Below, piece by piece: positions 38,458 to 50,140 of a DNA stretch of 64,000 nt. Source of the DNA: Arabidopsis thaliana. Taxonomy: Eukaryota > Streptophyta > Magnoliopsida > Brassicales > Brassicaceae. Within the stretch, counting starts at the first letter, position 1. Each line of letters opens with the position of its first letter. Below the pieces are notes generated by a model. It ran no database searches, was not told where the DNA came from, and saw nothing but the letters and a program-made list of their open reading frames with translations. The stretch is from contig NC_003070.9 in the NCBI RefSeq assembly GCF_000001735.4, positions 17,593,971 through 17,657,970 of the forward strand, in the 5' to 3' direction. A program made the translations under genes and the position numbers.

Positions 38458-39046
38458 TCTACATTTTTTTGCAGCTATTTTGTAAAATAAATCCTGTAGT
38501 TAGAACTTATTTACAATTGTTGCCACTGGCTTTTAATTATTGTTTTTTCTGGCAATAAATTGATTAACAAACGAAAAATATTCCAAATGTATTCCAATCC
38601 ATATATCACGCAGATTTCTCCAAAATTTAAACTAGATTTCGGCAACTATTTAAAACAAAAAATATTTGACAAACCAAAATACAATTGCAATCTCTTAAAA
38701 TGAGCAAAACACACCTAAATACATTTCTTATCAATTCACTAAATCTTATTTCTCCAAAATTTGAACTAGATTTTGACAACTATTTAAAACAAAAATTTGT
38801 TTAACAAACTAAAATACAATTGCAATCCTGTAAAATATTTATTTTAATTATTTATTTAAATTAGCGGTGTACGTCTTTTTTTTTTATAGGACAGGTTTGG
38901 CGAGACGGGTTTGGAAGAACGTTACTTAATAAGAATTATAAAATATAAAATAAAAATATTTTATAGATAGATATAATTTTCAAACTTTTATATATACTAA
39001 TTTTAAAAAAAAAAATCTTCATGGTGTACTACGGGTTAAAATCTAA
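38458..39046 (+). mobile_element. Non-autonomous Helitron, second copy
   Basis: 589 bp, starts TCTACATTTTTTTGCAG after an A and ends CTAA followed by T, fitting the TC...CTRR/T rule. Colinear with 11581-12164 over its full length, but with a more degraded 3' hairpin (catggtgtactacggg) and more internal differences, so it is the older of the two. Confidence 0.8.
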
Positions 39047-39988
39047 TAGTTGTAGAAAACTCTTAAGCCTAAGGAAGTTAATTACCTAAATGGTAGGAGT
39101 TATAATAAAAATAACTTCTTACCAAAAAAACAACGTTAGATAACTTGTAAGATCACTTTTAGAGGCTATAAATTCCTCCTCACCTTTTCTTTTGTATAAA
39201 AGTAGAAAAAAGGAACCAAAGTAAACAAATAAAAATGCTATCGACTATTGTAAATTCTTTTTTAGTGTTTCCATATTTTTTTCATTTTTTATTTACTGTT
39301 TTTTTCTTACTGCACCATGACAAGTGAAGTAGATTTCGCGTTAGTGCACTTGAAATTTAGGACAACAAAAATGCAACTAGACAAACTTTTTCTGTATGAA
39401 TATCTAGACGAACTTACATTTATATGGATAATCTTGTTTTGTTTGTTTGTCACAGTTAAACTAAAATATAATATAATTTTTCTGATCCATGGCTACAATA
39501 AATTTTAAAAATGTGGATAATATGTCTTCACAAATATTTTTCTAAATAAAATACTCTTTCTTTTTTTTGGCTAAAAAGTTGTCACATGCCATAGGGACGA
39601 AAATGTGTGTTTTACATTGTTTGGTACACCAATGTTTCAGTCTCTCAGATCTAAACTAATGGAAATTACGTTGATTTAAGCCATCATGATATCATGAAGG
39701 GATTTTTTCTCGTCATATTTGTCCAGTTTTACGAAAACAAGTTAAGGTATCAAACTTATGCGATACGAAAACTCTTTGAAATAACTCAATTATATTTACA
39801 TTCCTTTAATATGTTTTGTTTATTCAAAATCATGATTAATTAATTCAGTATTTTGAATTCCTATTTTTGTTACATGATGCAATTGGTAATAATACAATGA
39901 AAAAAAAAACAGTCCCTTGTGTAGCGCTATACACCAAGTTTGTGTGTTTGTCGTCAATGCACCCATCGCTTCCTTATAACCTAATATA
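39047..39988. other. AT-rich intergenic region
   Basis: No gene recognised. A TATA-like/leader stretch near 39165-39200 is followed by short chance frames only. Confidence 0.4.
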
Positions 39989-40108
39989 GGTTTTGATTGG
40001 TAACCACTTTACAAAACGGTACTAAGCGTTACAAAGTTTTACTCTTAGTTTATTGTACAGCTTAATACCTGTAGTAGAGTTAACAACTTTTGGTTACCAA
40101 TCAGACCC
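39989..40108. mobile_element. 120-bp MITE with inverted ends (hAT-like)
   Basis: Left end ggttttgattggtaacca; right end, inverted, gggtctgattggtaacca: 18 bp with two or three mismatches. The termini resemble the GGG(T/C)CTGATTGG ends of short non-autonomous hAT elements. Target duplication not clear. No coding. Confidence 0.65.
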
Positions 40109-40966
40109 ATAAACATATATTAAGATAGACAAAAAAACATATATACATATATAGTACGACTTCATAAAAGATGGTATAATTTTCACATAATTTGATATTA
40201 ATTAGATATCACTTACTCAAGTACTCAACTATGCAGAAGCACTCTTCATTCTTCAATTGTTTTTATGAAAATATTAAAGAAAAAAAGCTAGAAAAATGAT
40301 ACCAGAGAAACAAAATGAATCATGGGTTTAGAAATTCATTCTAATTTCTACCTTTTGGCAAAGACCATGAACTCTAAACTACTTTTTGGTATGATAACTG
40401 GACCAAATTTGGGCCGTTCATAGAGTTTATTGGTGCAGATGGACCTCGGAGATTAGGACTCCCCTGTAAACTCAATCTAGCAATGCCGAGACTCCGTATT
40501 TATAGATTCGTGAACCATGAATGTCGATCATTAACATAAAGCTACAAAGTATGAAGCTCTAGAAGATATGTAAACGTCGTAACATTATTAAGCCCAATTC
40601 AAGCCCAAGACCAAGCCCAAGACCAAGCCCAACAAATAGTCAAAAGAGTAAAATAATAAGCGGAAGAAGTTAGGCGGGGCTTAGGCAGAATTCGAAACTC
40701 TCTCCAACTTCTTTCGCCCACCGCTCTTTTAACATAATTCCAATATTTCTTTCTTATATTAATCTTTTTAATACAACAAAAAGACACTTTTACCCTTCCT
40801 CTTCTTCCCGCTGTTTCCTCTCTTCTCTCTCCATCTTTTTCTCCATCTTCCCTCTTCTCCTTCTTCATCTTCCCCCACAAAAACCTAAATCACGATTCTC
40901 CAAAATCGCTTCAAAAAATCACTCTAAATCCCATCTTCTCTACCACCGGAGATACACCGCCGTTAC
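40109..40966 (+). promoter_or_regulatory. E2Fc upstream region with GCCCA (Site II-like) cluster
   Basis: At 40590-40632 the motif AAGCCCAA occurs in tandem (agcccaattcaagcccaa, then agaccaagcccaagaccaag). GCCCA/TGGGC Site II elements, read by TCP factors, are common in plant cell-cycle and ribosomal promoters. A TTTCGCCC word at about 40711 is one base from the E2F consensus TTTSSCGC and might allow E2F feedback. The leader before the ATG at 40967 is CT-rich (40790-40960). Confidence 0.5.
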
Positions 40967-43587
40967 ATGGCCGCGACATCAAACTCAGGCGAAGATCCGA
41001 CTCTCTCTTACCATCACCGATCTCCTTTTCGCTTCGAATTACTTCAATCTATCTCTTCCTCTGATCCTCGTTACTCTTCTCTAACTCCTTCTTCAACGAA
41101 TCGACCTTTCTCAGTCTCTCAATCGCTTCCGAATTCACAACTGTCTCCTCTAATTTCACCTCACTGGGACGATTCTTACTCTCAAATCACTCAGAAAGTT
41201 GTGAGTCTCTTCGTTTACTCAAGTCCTCGTAGATTCCTTCTTTGATTTTGATTCCATTTCCGAACTTGATTTTGCGATAGCTAGGTTTAATTCTGATTCC
41301 CAAATTTCGCGAAAACAAAAATTGAATGAAGTTTGGTTTCATTAAGGGAAACTTAATCCAAAATTGGATCTCTAGCTTTCAATTCTCTAATCTCAATTTG
41401 CGAATTTAGATTCGTTTTGGTGATTGTAATGCTATTGAGTTGATCTTTTCTTAATTTGCAGCAGAAGAGTAGAAAGAATCATCGAATTCAGCTTGGATCT
41501 ATTGCCAACATGTCTGGAGGAGAAAGCATAGATATAGCTAAAGTAATAGTGAAACAAGAGTCGTCTCCTCAAAATGTTAAACGTGTATACAACAAGTCAA
41601 AGGGTGGTACTAAACTGTTAAAGGCTGGGAAACGAATGGCGAATGGCGGTATCTGCTTTTTCTGATCAATCTCTTTGGCTAGCTCTTAGAATGTGATATG
41701 TATTGAAAATAAGAATCTGTTTGTATTCAGCATTGTTGTGAATGAGTTTTTTTGTGCAGAAGTGCAAAATGGTGGCTTAAATGGAGCTAGTATTAACTGC
41801 CGTTATGACAGTTCTTTAGGTAACTAATAGTTCTGTTTACTAAGGTTCATGTTTGTATGGAGATAACAACTGTAATTGTATCGGTGTCTCTTTTGTTTGA
41901 TAGGGTTGTTGACAAAAAAATTCGTGAAGTTGATCCAGGAAGCTGAGGATGGAACACTTGACCTTAACTATTGTGCAGTTGTTTTGGAGGTATGCTAAAT
42001 GTATCTTAATATTTAAGTTAAAAATGTATGTCTCAACTCGTAGAAGATCTAATTAAGAACGTGGACTAAAAAGATCACTCACCTTTATAACCCTTGCCTT
42101 AACTGTTTGATATCTCCCTAGTTATCTTCATCAGCTTGTTAGGATCTCCTCTTATGTGCTTACGTGTTCCTGCGATCCCTCTTAACAGGTACAAAAAAGA
42201 AGGATATATGATATTACAAATGTCCTTGAAGGAATTGGATTGATAGAGAAAACTACAAAGAATCATATCCGCTGGAAGTAAGTACACAAATTTTTTCTTT
42301 CTTGGATACATTGCAGCGTATATAGCTTGAGTTCGTCTGACTTTGTGTATGCGCTATTGATGCAGGGGTGCTGACAATCTTGGACAAAAGGACCTGGGAG
42401 ATCAAATTTCTAGGCTTAAGGTTCATTGTGACAAGCATTTTCACGTGTTTTCTTTGTCGTAGAACTTACTGCTATGCAAATAATCTGTCAAATTCATGAT
42501 TTCATTATTTTTCTGTCTTATAGTTTATTTCACACAGTTATTTTCAAATTCCCCATTACTGACCGGTTACATATCTACGTATTTTCAGTCAGAAGTAGAG
42601 AGTATGCAATCTGAGGAAAGCAGGTTGGATGATCTTATAAGGTTGGTTGCTTGTGTTCTTATATTATGTTTGGAGACTTATCCATTGTTCCTTTCCCACA
42701 TGGTTTGAAGATCATCATGTTATGTATCTCCAGGGAACGACAAGAAGCTCTCAGATCCTTGGAGGAAGATGACTACTGTAGAAGGTATTCGTCAGTTTAT
42801 TTGAGTTTCATCTTTTTGTATATACACGAGAGTGTTGCTAAGATCAATGATGGAAATAAACAGGTACATGTTTATGACGGAGGAAGATATAACGAGTCTC
42901 CCACGGTTTCAGGTCCTCCCCAACTAGTTCTTGAAAATCATCTTATGTTTTCCTCAGTTATTTAACATACTAAACTGGTAGTCCTTATACAGAACCAGAC
43001 ATTACTAGCAATTAAAGCTCCTACAGCTAGTTACATCGAAGTTCCAGATCCTGATGAGGTGAGCGTTTTTAATGCTTTCATATTTGCTGTACAGTTGTAA
43101 TATAATGTGTCACAAAGTAAAGCATCTGTTTTTGTTCACGATAGATGAGTTTTCCGCAACAGTACCGGATGGTGATTAGGAGTAGAATGGGGCCGATTGA
43201 TGTCTATCTTTTAAGGTACTTAGTTACACATTCCACTCTCTGTGTCTGGTCTTATCTATATATTTGTCAGTCAGTGTTAATAACTGGGAACAAACATGAT
43301 CGCAGCAAATACAAAGGAGACAGTGCGGAAACAAGCGACAAGTTGGGTAATGAGTCTGATCAAAAAGCTCCAGTTGGAGTAGACACTCCTTCCTTGAAAA
43401 TAGTAACTTCAGATACTGATGTAAGTATTTAGATCCACTGATATGGGTTTTGGGATCAGTCTCGCATTTCGTATGTTGCGATTAAGTTGAATTTTTGGTT
43501 GTGTATTGCCAGTTAAAAGCAGATTACTGGTTCGAGTCAGATGCAGAGGTGAGCCTCACAGATTTATGGAGCAACTTCAACAGCTGA
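40967..43587 (+). CDS. E2FC: Transcription factor E2Fc
   Basis: Thirteen exons: 40967-41200, 41462-41648, 41760-41819, 41904-41989, 42189-42277, 42366-42420, 42589-42641, 42734-42784, 42864-42912, 42993-43058, 43145-43215, 43306-43420, 43513-43587; 1,191 nt, 396 aa. Winged-helix E2F DNA-binding domain about residues 160-222, with recognition helix [12 protein letters not shown] at 193-204. Then a leucine-zipper dimerisation and marked-box region ([19 protein letters not shown]..., about 240-330). The C-terminal retinoblastoma-binding motif is inside [19 protein letters not shown]. Binds TTTSSCGC with a DP partner; E2Fc is known as a repressor of cell-cycle genes. Exon 2 has an NAGNAG acceptor (41461-41464), so one Gln may be included or skipped. 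Matches At1g47870. Confidence 0.95.
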
Positions 43588-44798
43588 GAAACAAAGTTGT
43601 TTGAAACCTCAAATTCCCAATTACTAGGATGAGGATGAATTTTCTGTTACATTTTACTACCCCTTTTGAGCCTGAAATCCTAATAGATTTTTTTCCTTAT
43701 AAAAATAAAAGATGCAATATTTTAAGGTCATTCAAGGGATGTGGCAATTATGTGAAAAAACTTGTACTCTAATTAGATATATAATTATACTTAATGGCCT
43801 TTTGCATGTCAATGCATACATCTGTTTTTGTAACATGTGTTTATAATGAACTTTGAAATTAATCTTTTTGACACTTTGGGTCCATAGGTTACAATTTGCA
43901 TGTTCAAACAGAAACAAAGCATCATTTACGAACCACCTGATTTGGACAATATCAAACGTTACTTCTGTCAGAATCATGTCAAAAAACGAATGGTTCCAAA
44001 TTGAAAACTAGTTAATCTCTCATCTTGTTACATTTAGTTTCAAAGCTCGAAGTCTTGAACGCTAGTAGAGAAAAATATCTTGTGGAAAAGAAGTATCAAC
44101 TTTACAAAGCTTGATGTCATTCATGAGTTAGATCATATCATGTTTGATGTCATTCATGAGTTAATCATGACCACATTGGACATTGATATCTTGGTGGATC
44201 CCTAAATATGGTGCTTGTTTGGATCCCAAGCAATACTTTTCGTTAAATGGCATAACTCTTGCCTAGAAGTAACTGCCTAAAACAGTAAAACGTACCCTAA
44301 AAAAAAAGGAATGCCTTTCAGAGGATAATTTTCCTAATATACATTGTTGGATATAATTCTGCTATATAAACTCACCCACACACGAGAAGATTGAAAGCGA
44401 CTCAAAAATCAAGAACATCGAACAACGTCGTTTTGCCGCTGACTACCATCTCAAACGATTCCCAAACAAATGGCTCAGTTCACTACAACAATATCGTTTT
44501 GACCGAGATTCTTGATTTTTTTTTATATACAAACTTTTATGGTAATTTTATTGTTGAAAATCATGGCTAAGCATTATTGGAATAGAAGCAAAACTCAAAT
44601 ATAGCCTGTCAAATAAGAGAAGGTATAGAGCAGATTCGTTGATACATCATAGAAGAAGAGGTAGTGAACAAAAATTTTCTACCTCGCCAAGTCAGTTTTG
44701 CTCCTTTTTTGTTTTTGTTTTTGGCTCATATTCAAACTTTAAAAATGCAATGTTGACGTTTCTTCTAGGTTGGAATTGGACAGAGGACAACTTGGTAA
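43588..44798. other. Intergenic; left edge of the RLP tandem duplication
   Basis: 43588-44100 is 3' flank of E2Fc. A 32-33-bp direct repeat (gatgtcattcatgagtta...) lies at 44112-44167. From about 44640 the sequence aligns with about 49590-49845 (shared blocks such as ctcgccaagtc and gaggac.acttgg), which marks the 5' limit of the duplicated receptor-like-protein unit. Confidence 0.5.
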
Positions 44799-45518
44799 TG
44801 TTTGTACCGAGGTTTTAACAATAAGTAACTAAGGAGTTTGAGGAGAACGGAGTAGATTTTTTATTAACGATGAAGGAGAACAATAAAATTACAGAACGAA
44901 AAACCAAAAATGCAGAACGGAGAACCGAAAGTACATAACGGAAAATCAGGAAATATATAATGGAGAACCAAAAGGACAAAACGGAGAACCGAACGTACAG
45001 AATGAGAAACCTGAAAATACAGAACAGAGAACCGAACGTACAGAACGGAAAACCAGAAAGTAAAAGATAAAGAGCTAGACAACAATTCTCTCTTAAATTC
45101 TACGAATAATAACTTTAAGTCTGAATCCCTTTTCTCAATAGTGTCTTCTACTATTATAGGTGACCTAAAATTTCCTTTGTCTCTCTTGCGATTTCTCCTT
45201 TTTATCCCTTCGAATATGTCGAGTTAAGCCGAACCAAGATGGGCCGAGCTGATATATCACTGGGCCAAGCAGAATTTTTGTTGGGCCGAGCCGTTGCCAT
45301 GATGGGTCATTGTTCTGATGGGCTGTTTTTCCATGTTAGCAACTTGTTTGACTTAATTAATCTTTGTTTGGGCCAAATTAGGCATGGAAGGCAAAGCCNN
45401 NNNNNNNNNNNNNNNNNNNNNNNNNNNNNNNNNNNNNNNNNNNNNNNNNNNNNNNNNNNNNNNNNNNNNNNNNNNNNNNNNNNNNNNNNNNNNNNNNNGG
45501 CAAAGCCCGTATCCCATA
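44799..45518. mobile_element. Insertion with LTR-like features, containing an assembly gap
   Basis: Flanked by 5-bp direct repeats GGTAA (44794-44798 and 45519-45523). The RLP paralogue unit lacks the whole segment at the matching place (about 49838). Starts TGTTTGTACC. At 44890-45062 a degenerate repeat of about 22-33 bp is built on gaaccgaacgtacagaac. Family unassigned; it may be a solo LTR or a longer LTR element collapsed at the gap. Treated as a fossil. Confidence 0.55.
45399..45498. other. Assembly gap of 100 N
   Basis: Exactly 100 N, the conventional size for a gap of unknown length. Both edges carry GGCAAAGCC (ends 45398; begins 45499), which suggests an unresolved repeat or two contig ends that overlap. 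Confidence 0.98.
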
Positions 45519-45582
45519 GGTAAGCATTTTATGGGAAAATGCCATAGGTGAGTCTCATGTGAAGTTGAATGACTAGTTTAGA

Positions 45583-45787
45583 GCATCTCCATTGAGAATT
45601 TATATAGGAGAAAGAAATTCTAAAAAATAAAATGAAAAATTAGAAAAAGGAAAAGATAGGAGAGAAACTTATGGATACTCATTTTTAAAATTGTTTCATT
45701 CTGATTGGTTCAAAAATAAATAATAAAAAATTAATAAAACTAATATTATTTTATATAATTGAGTTTCTAACCGATGAAAATGGTCTT
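45583..45787. mobile_element. Probable MITE (GAGCATCTCCATTG type)
   Basis: Starts gagcatctccattgagaa and ends with gatgaaaatggtctta, a weak inverted match. AT-rich body of about 205 bp, and missing from the paralogous RLP flank (about 49860). Related by its leading word to 29397-29625. Confidence 0.5.
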
Positions 45788-46445
45788 AATATACACGGGA
45801 CATAGATTTTTCTACTTGCCCTCACTAAACTCAAATTTACTTTGCTCACTGAGAACGAGTTTTGTTCTTCGTTTCTAAAATTTTAAACATGATTGCCCAT
45901 TTGGCGTCAAGGACGAGTTTAGTAGTCGCAATCTAAAAGACTTCAAATCATCAAGTCAATGGAGCTTCAGGCGTTTGTTTTTTTTATATATATCTACAAC
46001 ACTAATTTACCATCACTACTCGATAACTTCCTTTTTTTCTTCAAAAATATTGAAGCTTTCTTATCTAATCAGAAAATGAGGTTCATCCTTCGTTCCATTT
46101 GTTTCCTACTCCTCGTTTCAAGTTTTTCTAAACACTTTTGTTTCATCTACACAACACTTGTGTGATTCTGACCAAAGGGATGCTCTTCTTGAGTTCAAGA
46201 AAGAGTGTTTGATCCAGAAAACTACTTGGGTTGATTTAAAGTGATTGTTATTCTTGGGATGGCGTGTGATGCTAAGTCAGGCAAAGTGATTGGGCTAGAC
46301 CTTAGTGACGACTTCCTCCATGGCAAGCTCAAATCCAATAGTAGTCTTTTTAGACTTCGTCACCTGCGTGATCTGAACCTTGGTTACAACAATTTTTCCG
46401 GTTCGCCAATCCCAGCTCAGTTTGATAAACTTGTGGGGTTAGAAA

Positions 46446-46788
46446 TGTTGATCGATAATTGAGTTTAGTATGTCTAATAATTATATAAGTAATTATGTAT
46501 GTTAAGTCAAAGTGTGTGTTTGGTTAAAGAGTCGTGTCTATTAAGTTTAGACAGTTATGTCTTAAGGGTCACAAGAAAGAAGAGTTGCATCTCTTAACTT
46601 TCAAACCCGATTGAAGTCTATTTAAATATAAGTTGTATTACTGGAACACAAGTTGTTCATTTTGTCTTTTCTATTGAATAAAACAGAAGTTCTTTTTCAT
46701 TCAAGTTACGTATTGATCACGATCAATACGAAGTTGATTTTCTCTCTGTTTTACTCTGTTTCTGTTTTGGAGACTTAAGTTTCTAACA
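46446..46788. mobile_element. Solo LTR (343 bp, Copia-like size) inside the RLP pseudogene
   Basis: Starts TGTTGATCG and ends TTCTAACA; 5-bp direct repeats AGAAA at 46441-46445 and 46789-46793. The intact paralogue reads straight through this point (tagaaagacttgacc at about 50511). A TATA-like box and polyadenylation-like sequences lie inside. No internal region left. Target repeats intact, so probably a relatively recent event. Confidence 0.88.
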
Positions 46789-47150
46789 AGAAAGACTTGA
46801 CCTCTTTTGGTCTTCACTTTCAGAACAAAATTCCAACCAAGCTTCTTCAGCTAACCAAGTTGTTGTCTCTCCATCTTTCTTCTTTGGGCTATTTTTACAT
46901 GCCTCTATCAATTTATAATTCTTTTCTTCATCTACTTGCTCGAAACTTGAGAAACCTTAGAGAATTGGATATGAGTTTCGTAAACATTTATTCATAAATC
47001 TCCCATGAATTTTCAAACATGTAGTCTCTAAGATGGCTAAATCTTGAAGACTGTAACCTATTTGGAGAATTTCCAAGCAGTGTTCATCTGATACCCAGCT
47101 GAGAGTCCATTAGATTGTACGAAAATCCAAACCTGATAGGCTATTAATAT

Positions 47151-47679
47151 AGTGACTACGCATCTATTAATATATCATGTTTATTGAAATAATTTAAATA
47201 ATCAAGAGAAACAAATTGATCAAAAGTAAGCAAAAATTAAGCAAAAAAAAGCAAGAAATGAGCATAACATAAGTAAAATTTCTTTAAAAACTGACAAACA
47301 AAATTCACATAGTCAAAGTTAAGATTTTAAACAAATACTTCTAACAATCAAATGGATAGGGTGAAAAAAATAAAAGTATTGTCTTCAGCCAAAAGTTAAA
47401 TTTTTGTCAAGCCCATATTTATGTAAGATTTCAAAGTTGTATGTTATTTCATTTTTGGATCTAAATATAATATTGTAAAGTCATAGTAGAAAACCATAGA
47501 CCATGGGCTATTAAACTTGTCGGCCCAAATGTTATTTTTTTGTCTATTATAAAGATGTTGAAGTGTAATTATGTATTTTTATTTGCAATATTGTCTTAAA
47601 GTGTTTTTCATAATATTGGCTGAGTAAACAAAAACAAAAGTACATATAACATAACAACGATAATCTTGTGTCCGACAAT
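47151..47679. other. AT-rich unidentified segment within the rearranged RLP locus
   Basis: Not present in the intact RLP copy. A-rich repeats on aagcaaaaa near 47225-47270. No coding or transposon signature recognised. Confidence 0.4.
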
Positions 47680-48480
47680 GGCTTTGTTGGAGACCTAGTG
47701 TTTGTTTGGAACCTTTGGACGATGCTTTTGTGAGAAACAGATCCATTCTCATACAGAATCGTCCTCGCCGGACACTCTTCTCCGGTCTCGTGGCACACTT
47801 GCCAATTTTTCTGTACGTCTTTCCCCATTCGTACTATTCCAAGGAGATATTCCTACATAACTTATTCTAGTTAACAAATGCTTGAATTATATAGTTTTGC
47901 AGGAGTTAGTGATCGAAGGTCGGTTGATCCGCTCGGATAATACAATCAATCACATCTCCGTTGAGGCTCTTTTCAAACAAAAAGAAAGTCAAAACAATTA
48001 AACTAATTTTGCATAATTGCATTTGTATATGTAACAAAAAAAATGAGAAATAAATAAAACCAAGAGTTTATTACTTACGTAAATAGTAGAAACTGGGATA
48101 ATTGAAACTCCAAGTTGAATGAAGAACTGACTCATGATAAGGACATCATTAGTGAGTTCAAACTCTTCATTTTCCTATGATTTAATACGAAAAATAATTG
48201 ATTTAACTTTCATAGCACAAAATAATAGCAAGTCGACGAAATTGAGAAGACATTATATTACTGGAAAGATCTAAGCTAGCCACAACAACAGTTGATATTA
48301 AGAAACAATGGAATTTCTCTTAAAATATAAGAATACAAAAATCATTATAAATAAGAGTCCAAAAAACAAATGTTGAGATCTGGAGTTTACAATATTAATG
48401 TCTACCCCAAACCTGCCAACCCGCTTCTAAAGTGTTGATATCCGCAGTATCATATGATCCAGATGCCAACTAAATTTGTG
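47680..48480 (-). pseudogene. Neprosin-family (DUF239/DUF4409) gene fragments
   Basis: Three minus-strand pieces look like neprosin-type secreted peptidase relatives. About 48480-48395 reads SYDTADINTLEAGWQV, as in the start of the neprosin domain (...NSIEAGWQV). About 47985-47905 reads SLNGDVIDCIIRADQPTFDH, close to the activation-peptide block GD(I/V)IDC(V/I)...PAFDH. About 47835-47690 reads KNWQVCHETGEECPARTI, near the W...CPxGTI block. In a normal gene the activation peptide precedes the GWQV block; here the order along the minus strand is reversed, so the pieces are rearranged or come from two copies. Identification is from motif memory only. Confidence 0.5.
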
Positions 48481-48881
48481 AGAGGCTAAAGTCATGGGAC
48501 GATACAAAAGAGAACTCATCATCAGAGTCTCTAAACACTGAGGAATTGAGCCGTGGAGATTGTTGTCTAATAGATCTAGGGCGTATAGAGAGTTGAGTCC
48601 ACATATTGACTGAGGTATCTCTCCGGTGAAGTTATTATTGAATCCCAAAAAAATATTTGAGAGACCTGGACGTGATGAAGAGTGGTCCTTGGAAAGCGTC
48701 AACACCACCGCAACCTGAACCGCTGGAGACTAATGAAGAAGAAGAATCACTGAGTTGGGTAGCAGCAGGTTTAGGCTTTGCACCTGGAGTTGTATTTGGA
48801 CTGGATATGGCTTCATACAAGCATGAGTGGTTCATGAATAATTTTGGCCGCAACAAGCAACAGAGCACCAGAACTCGTTAA

Positions 48882-50140
48882 GTCACTCATCGATCATCGT
48901 CCTTCCTTAACGCATTGTTGTTATGTTCATAAATAATTTGTTGTATTTCAAATAATAAATAATTTGTTGTATTTGATGAAATCAAGTTTTATGTATAATA
49001 AAATATCATGTTTTGAACTATCAGGAAACCAAAGACTTACAATAAAAAGTTAGTTCATAGGTTTTAATATGTTTTCGGTTTTCCATTTTCCACATTGTTG
49101 CTGAATAATAGAAAAGTTTTTTTTTTTTTTTTTAAAGTTATTGTTTAGTGAATGCAATATTACATTCTTGATTAATTTAATAAGAAAACATCAGCATTAA
49201 CATGCATGTGTCGTTTGATAAACATGTAAGTAACAAGAGGAGTAGATGTGCAATGTGCAAACATGGACTTATCGAGGAGATTATATCAGGTTCAATGAGA
49301 CGAGTCACGGCCATATTGTCTTGGTTGTTCCTTGGAACCCAAGCAACAATATTAGATCAACCGTACCTAGATCCAGACTACATTGCCATGAAATCTGATT
49401 ATTCAGATCTTCAAAATTATTGTGAACGGTGGCATTTTGCAATCCTCATCCATGGAGACTACAGGTCGATCATCAAAATCACTCTATAGTTAATGGGTTA
49501 ATAGCGTCCTTGATTATAATAGTCGTTAGCTAAGCTTCGTTGAGAGAAAAAGAGGTTTTGTGAGAGATAGAACGTAACGTTTTGTGATATTAGCCAACGG
49601 GCAGCGTCAATATTGAGTTTTCAACCTCGCCAAGTCTACAAGTTTTGTTTCGTTTTTGTCTTTATCTTTTAAAAGATGTTGAAACTACACATATTAATCT
49701 TTCTTTTTCTGTCTACATATATTTAATCTTGGCTCATAAAGAAATTAATTTTCTTTATAACGTACATTGTGGGAAGCAATGCAAATTTTGAAAAGTCAAT
49801 ATTGACGTTGGTTTTAGGTTTGAAATTGGCTAGAGGACGACTTGGAAAGCATTTCATGGAAAAAAATGCTACACGGCACTTATATTTTTTTACTTTTCCT
49901 CACGAAACTCCAATTTTCCTTTGCTTATTGATAATGATTTTTCTATAATTCTAAATAAATTGCTCTTTTAACTTTCCATCAAAAGACTTCAATTTATCAA
50001 AGTCTATGGAACTTTATGTTTTCTTTATATATGTAGTCGGGAAGACACTTCATAAAAAGATCCAAAACACTAATTTACTATTATTATTCGGAAAACTTTG
50101 TTTTTTCACAAATATAAAAGTTTTCATATTTAGTGAGAAA
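48882..50140 (+). promoter_or_regulatory. Intergenic region and promoter of the intact RLP gene
   Basis: 48882-49230 matches the 3' flank of the intact RLP (53066-53270), so the duplication covers it. 49202-49489 is a 95-codon frame with no recognised domain; it is unique to this spacer and unlikely to be a gene. From about 49590 the segment is homologous to the flank upstream of the pseudogene. A non-essential open extension upstream of the ATG begins at 50006. Confidence 0.5.

Larger units (their letters stand above)
46076..48881 (+). pseudogene. Receptor-like protein (RLP) pseudogene, rearranged
   Basis: Left tandem copy of the RLP at 50141. 46076-46140 encodes the signal peptide region (MRFILRSICFLLLVSSFS), 46140-46445 the LRR N-cap and first repeats (VIGLDLSDDFLHGKL, LRHLRDLNLGYNNFSGSPIP), and 46789-47150 later repeats with several stops. 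A solo LTR splits it at 46446. Its LRR core is then lost, except for one piece on the opposite strand (about 48700 down to 48510: NNNFTGEIPQSICGLNSL). The C-terminal piece 48699-48881 is again on the plus strand (PEPLETNEEEESLSWVAAGLGFAPGVVFGL...RTR). The junction near 48699 is an inversion breakpoint. Not functional. Confidence 0.9.

Noticed and set aside
44864-45085. Phe/Ser/Val-rich minus-strand frame as a membrane peptide gene
   Set aside because: It is the translation of a degenerate tandem repeat (gaaccgaacgtacagaac...) within an inserted element.
49202-49489. 95-codon frame between the RLP copies as a possible gene
   Set aside because: Starts inside sequence homologous to RLP 3' flank and has no recognised motif; more likely spacer or an insertion scrap.
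50006-50140. Upstream ATG as the true start of the RLP gene (1,019 aa)
   Set aside because: It would place 45 residues before the signal peptide; the paralogue's similar upstream frame is probably leader sequence. Kept as an alternative in the entry.
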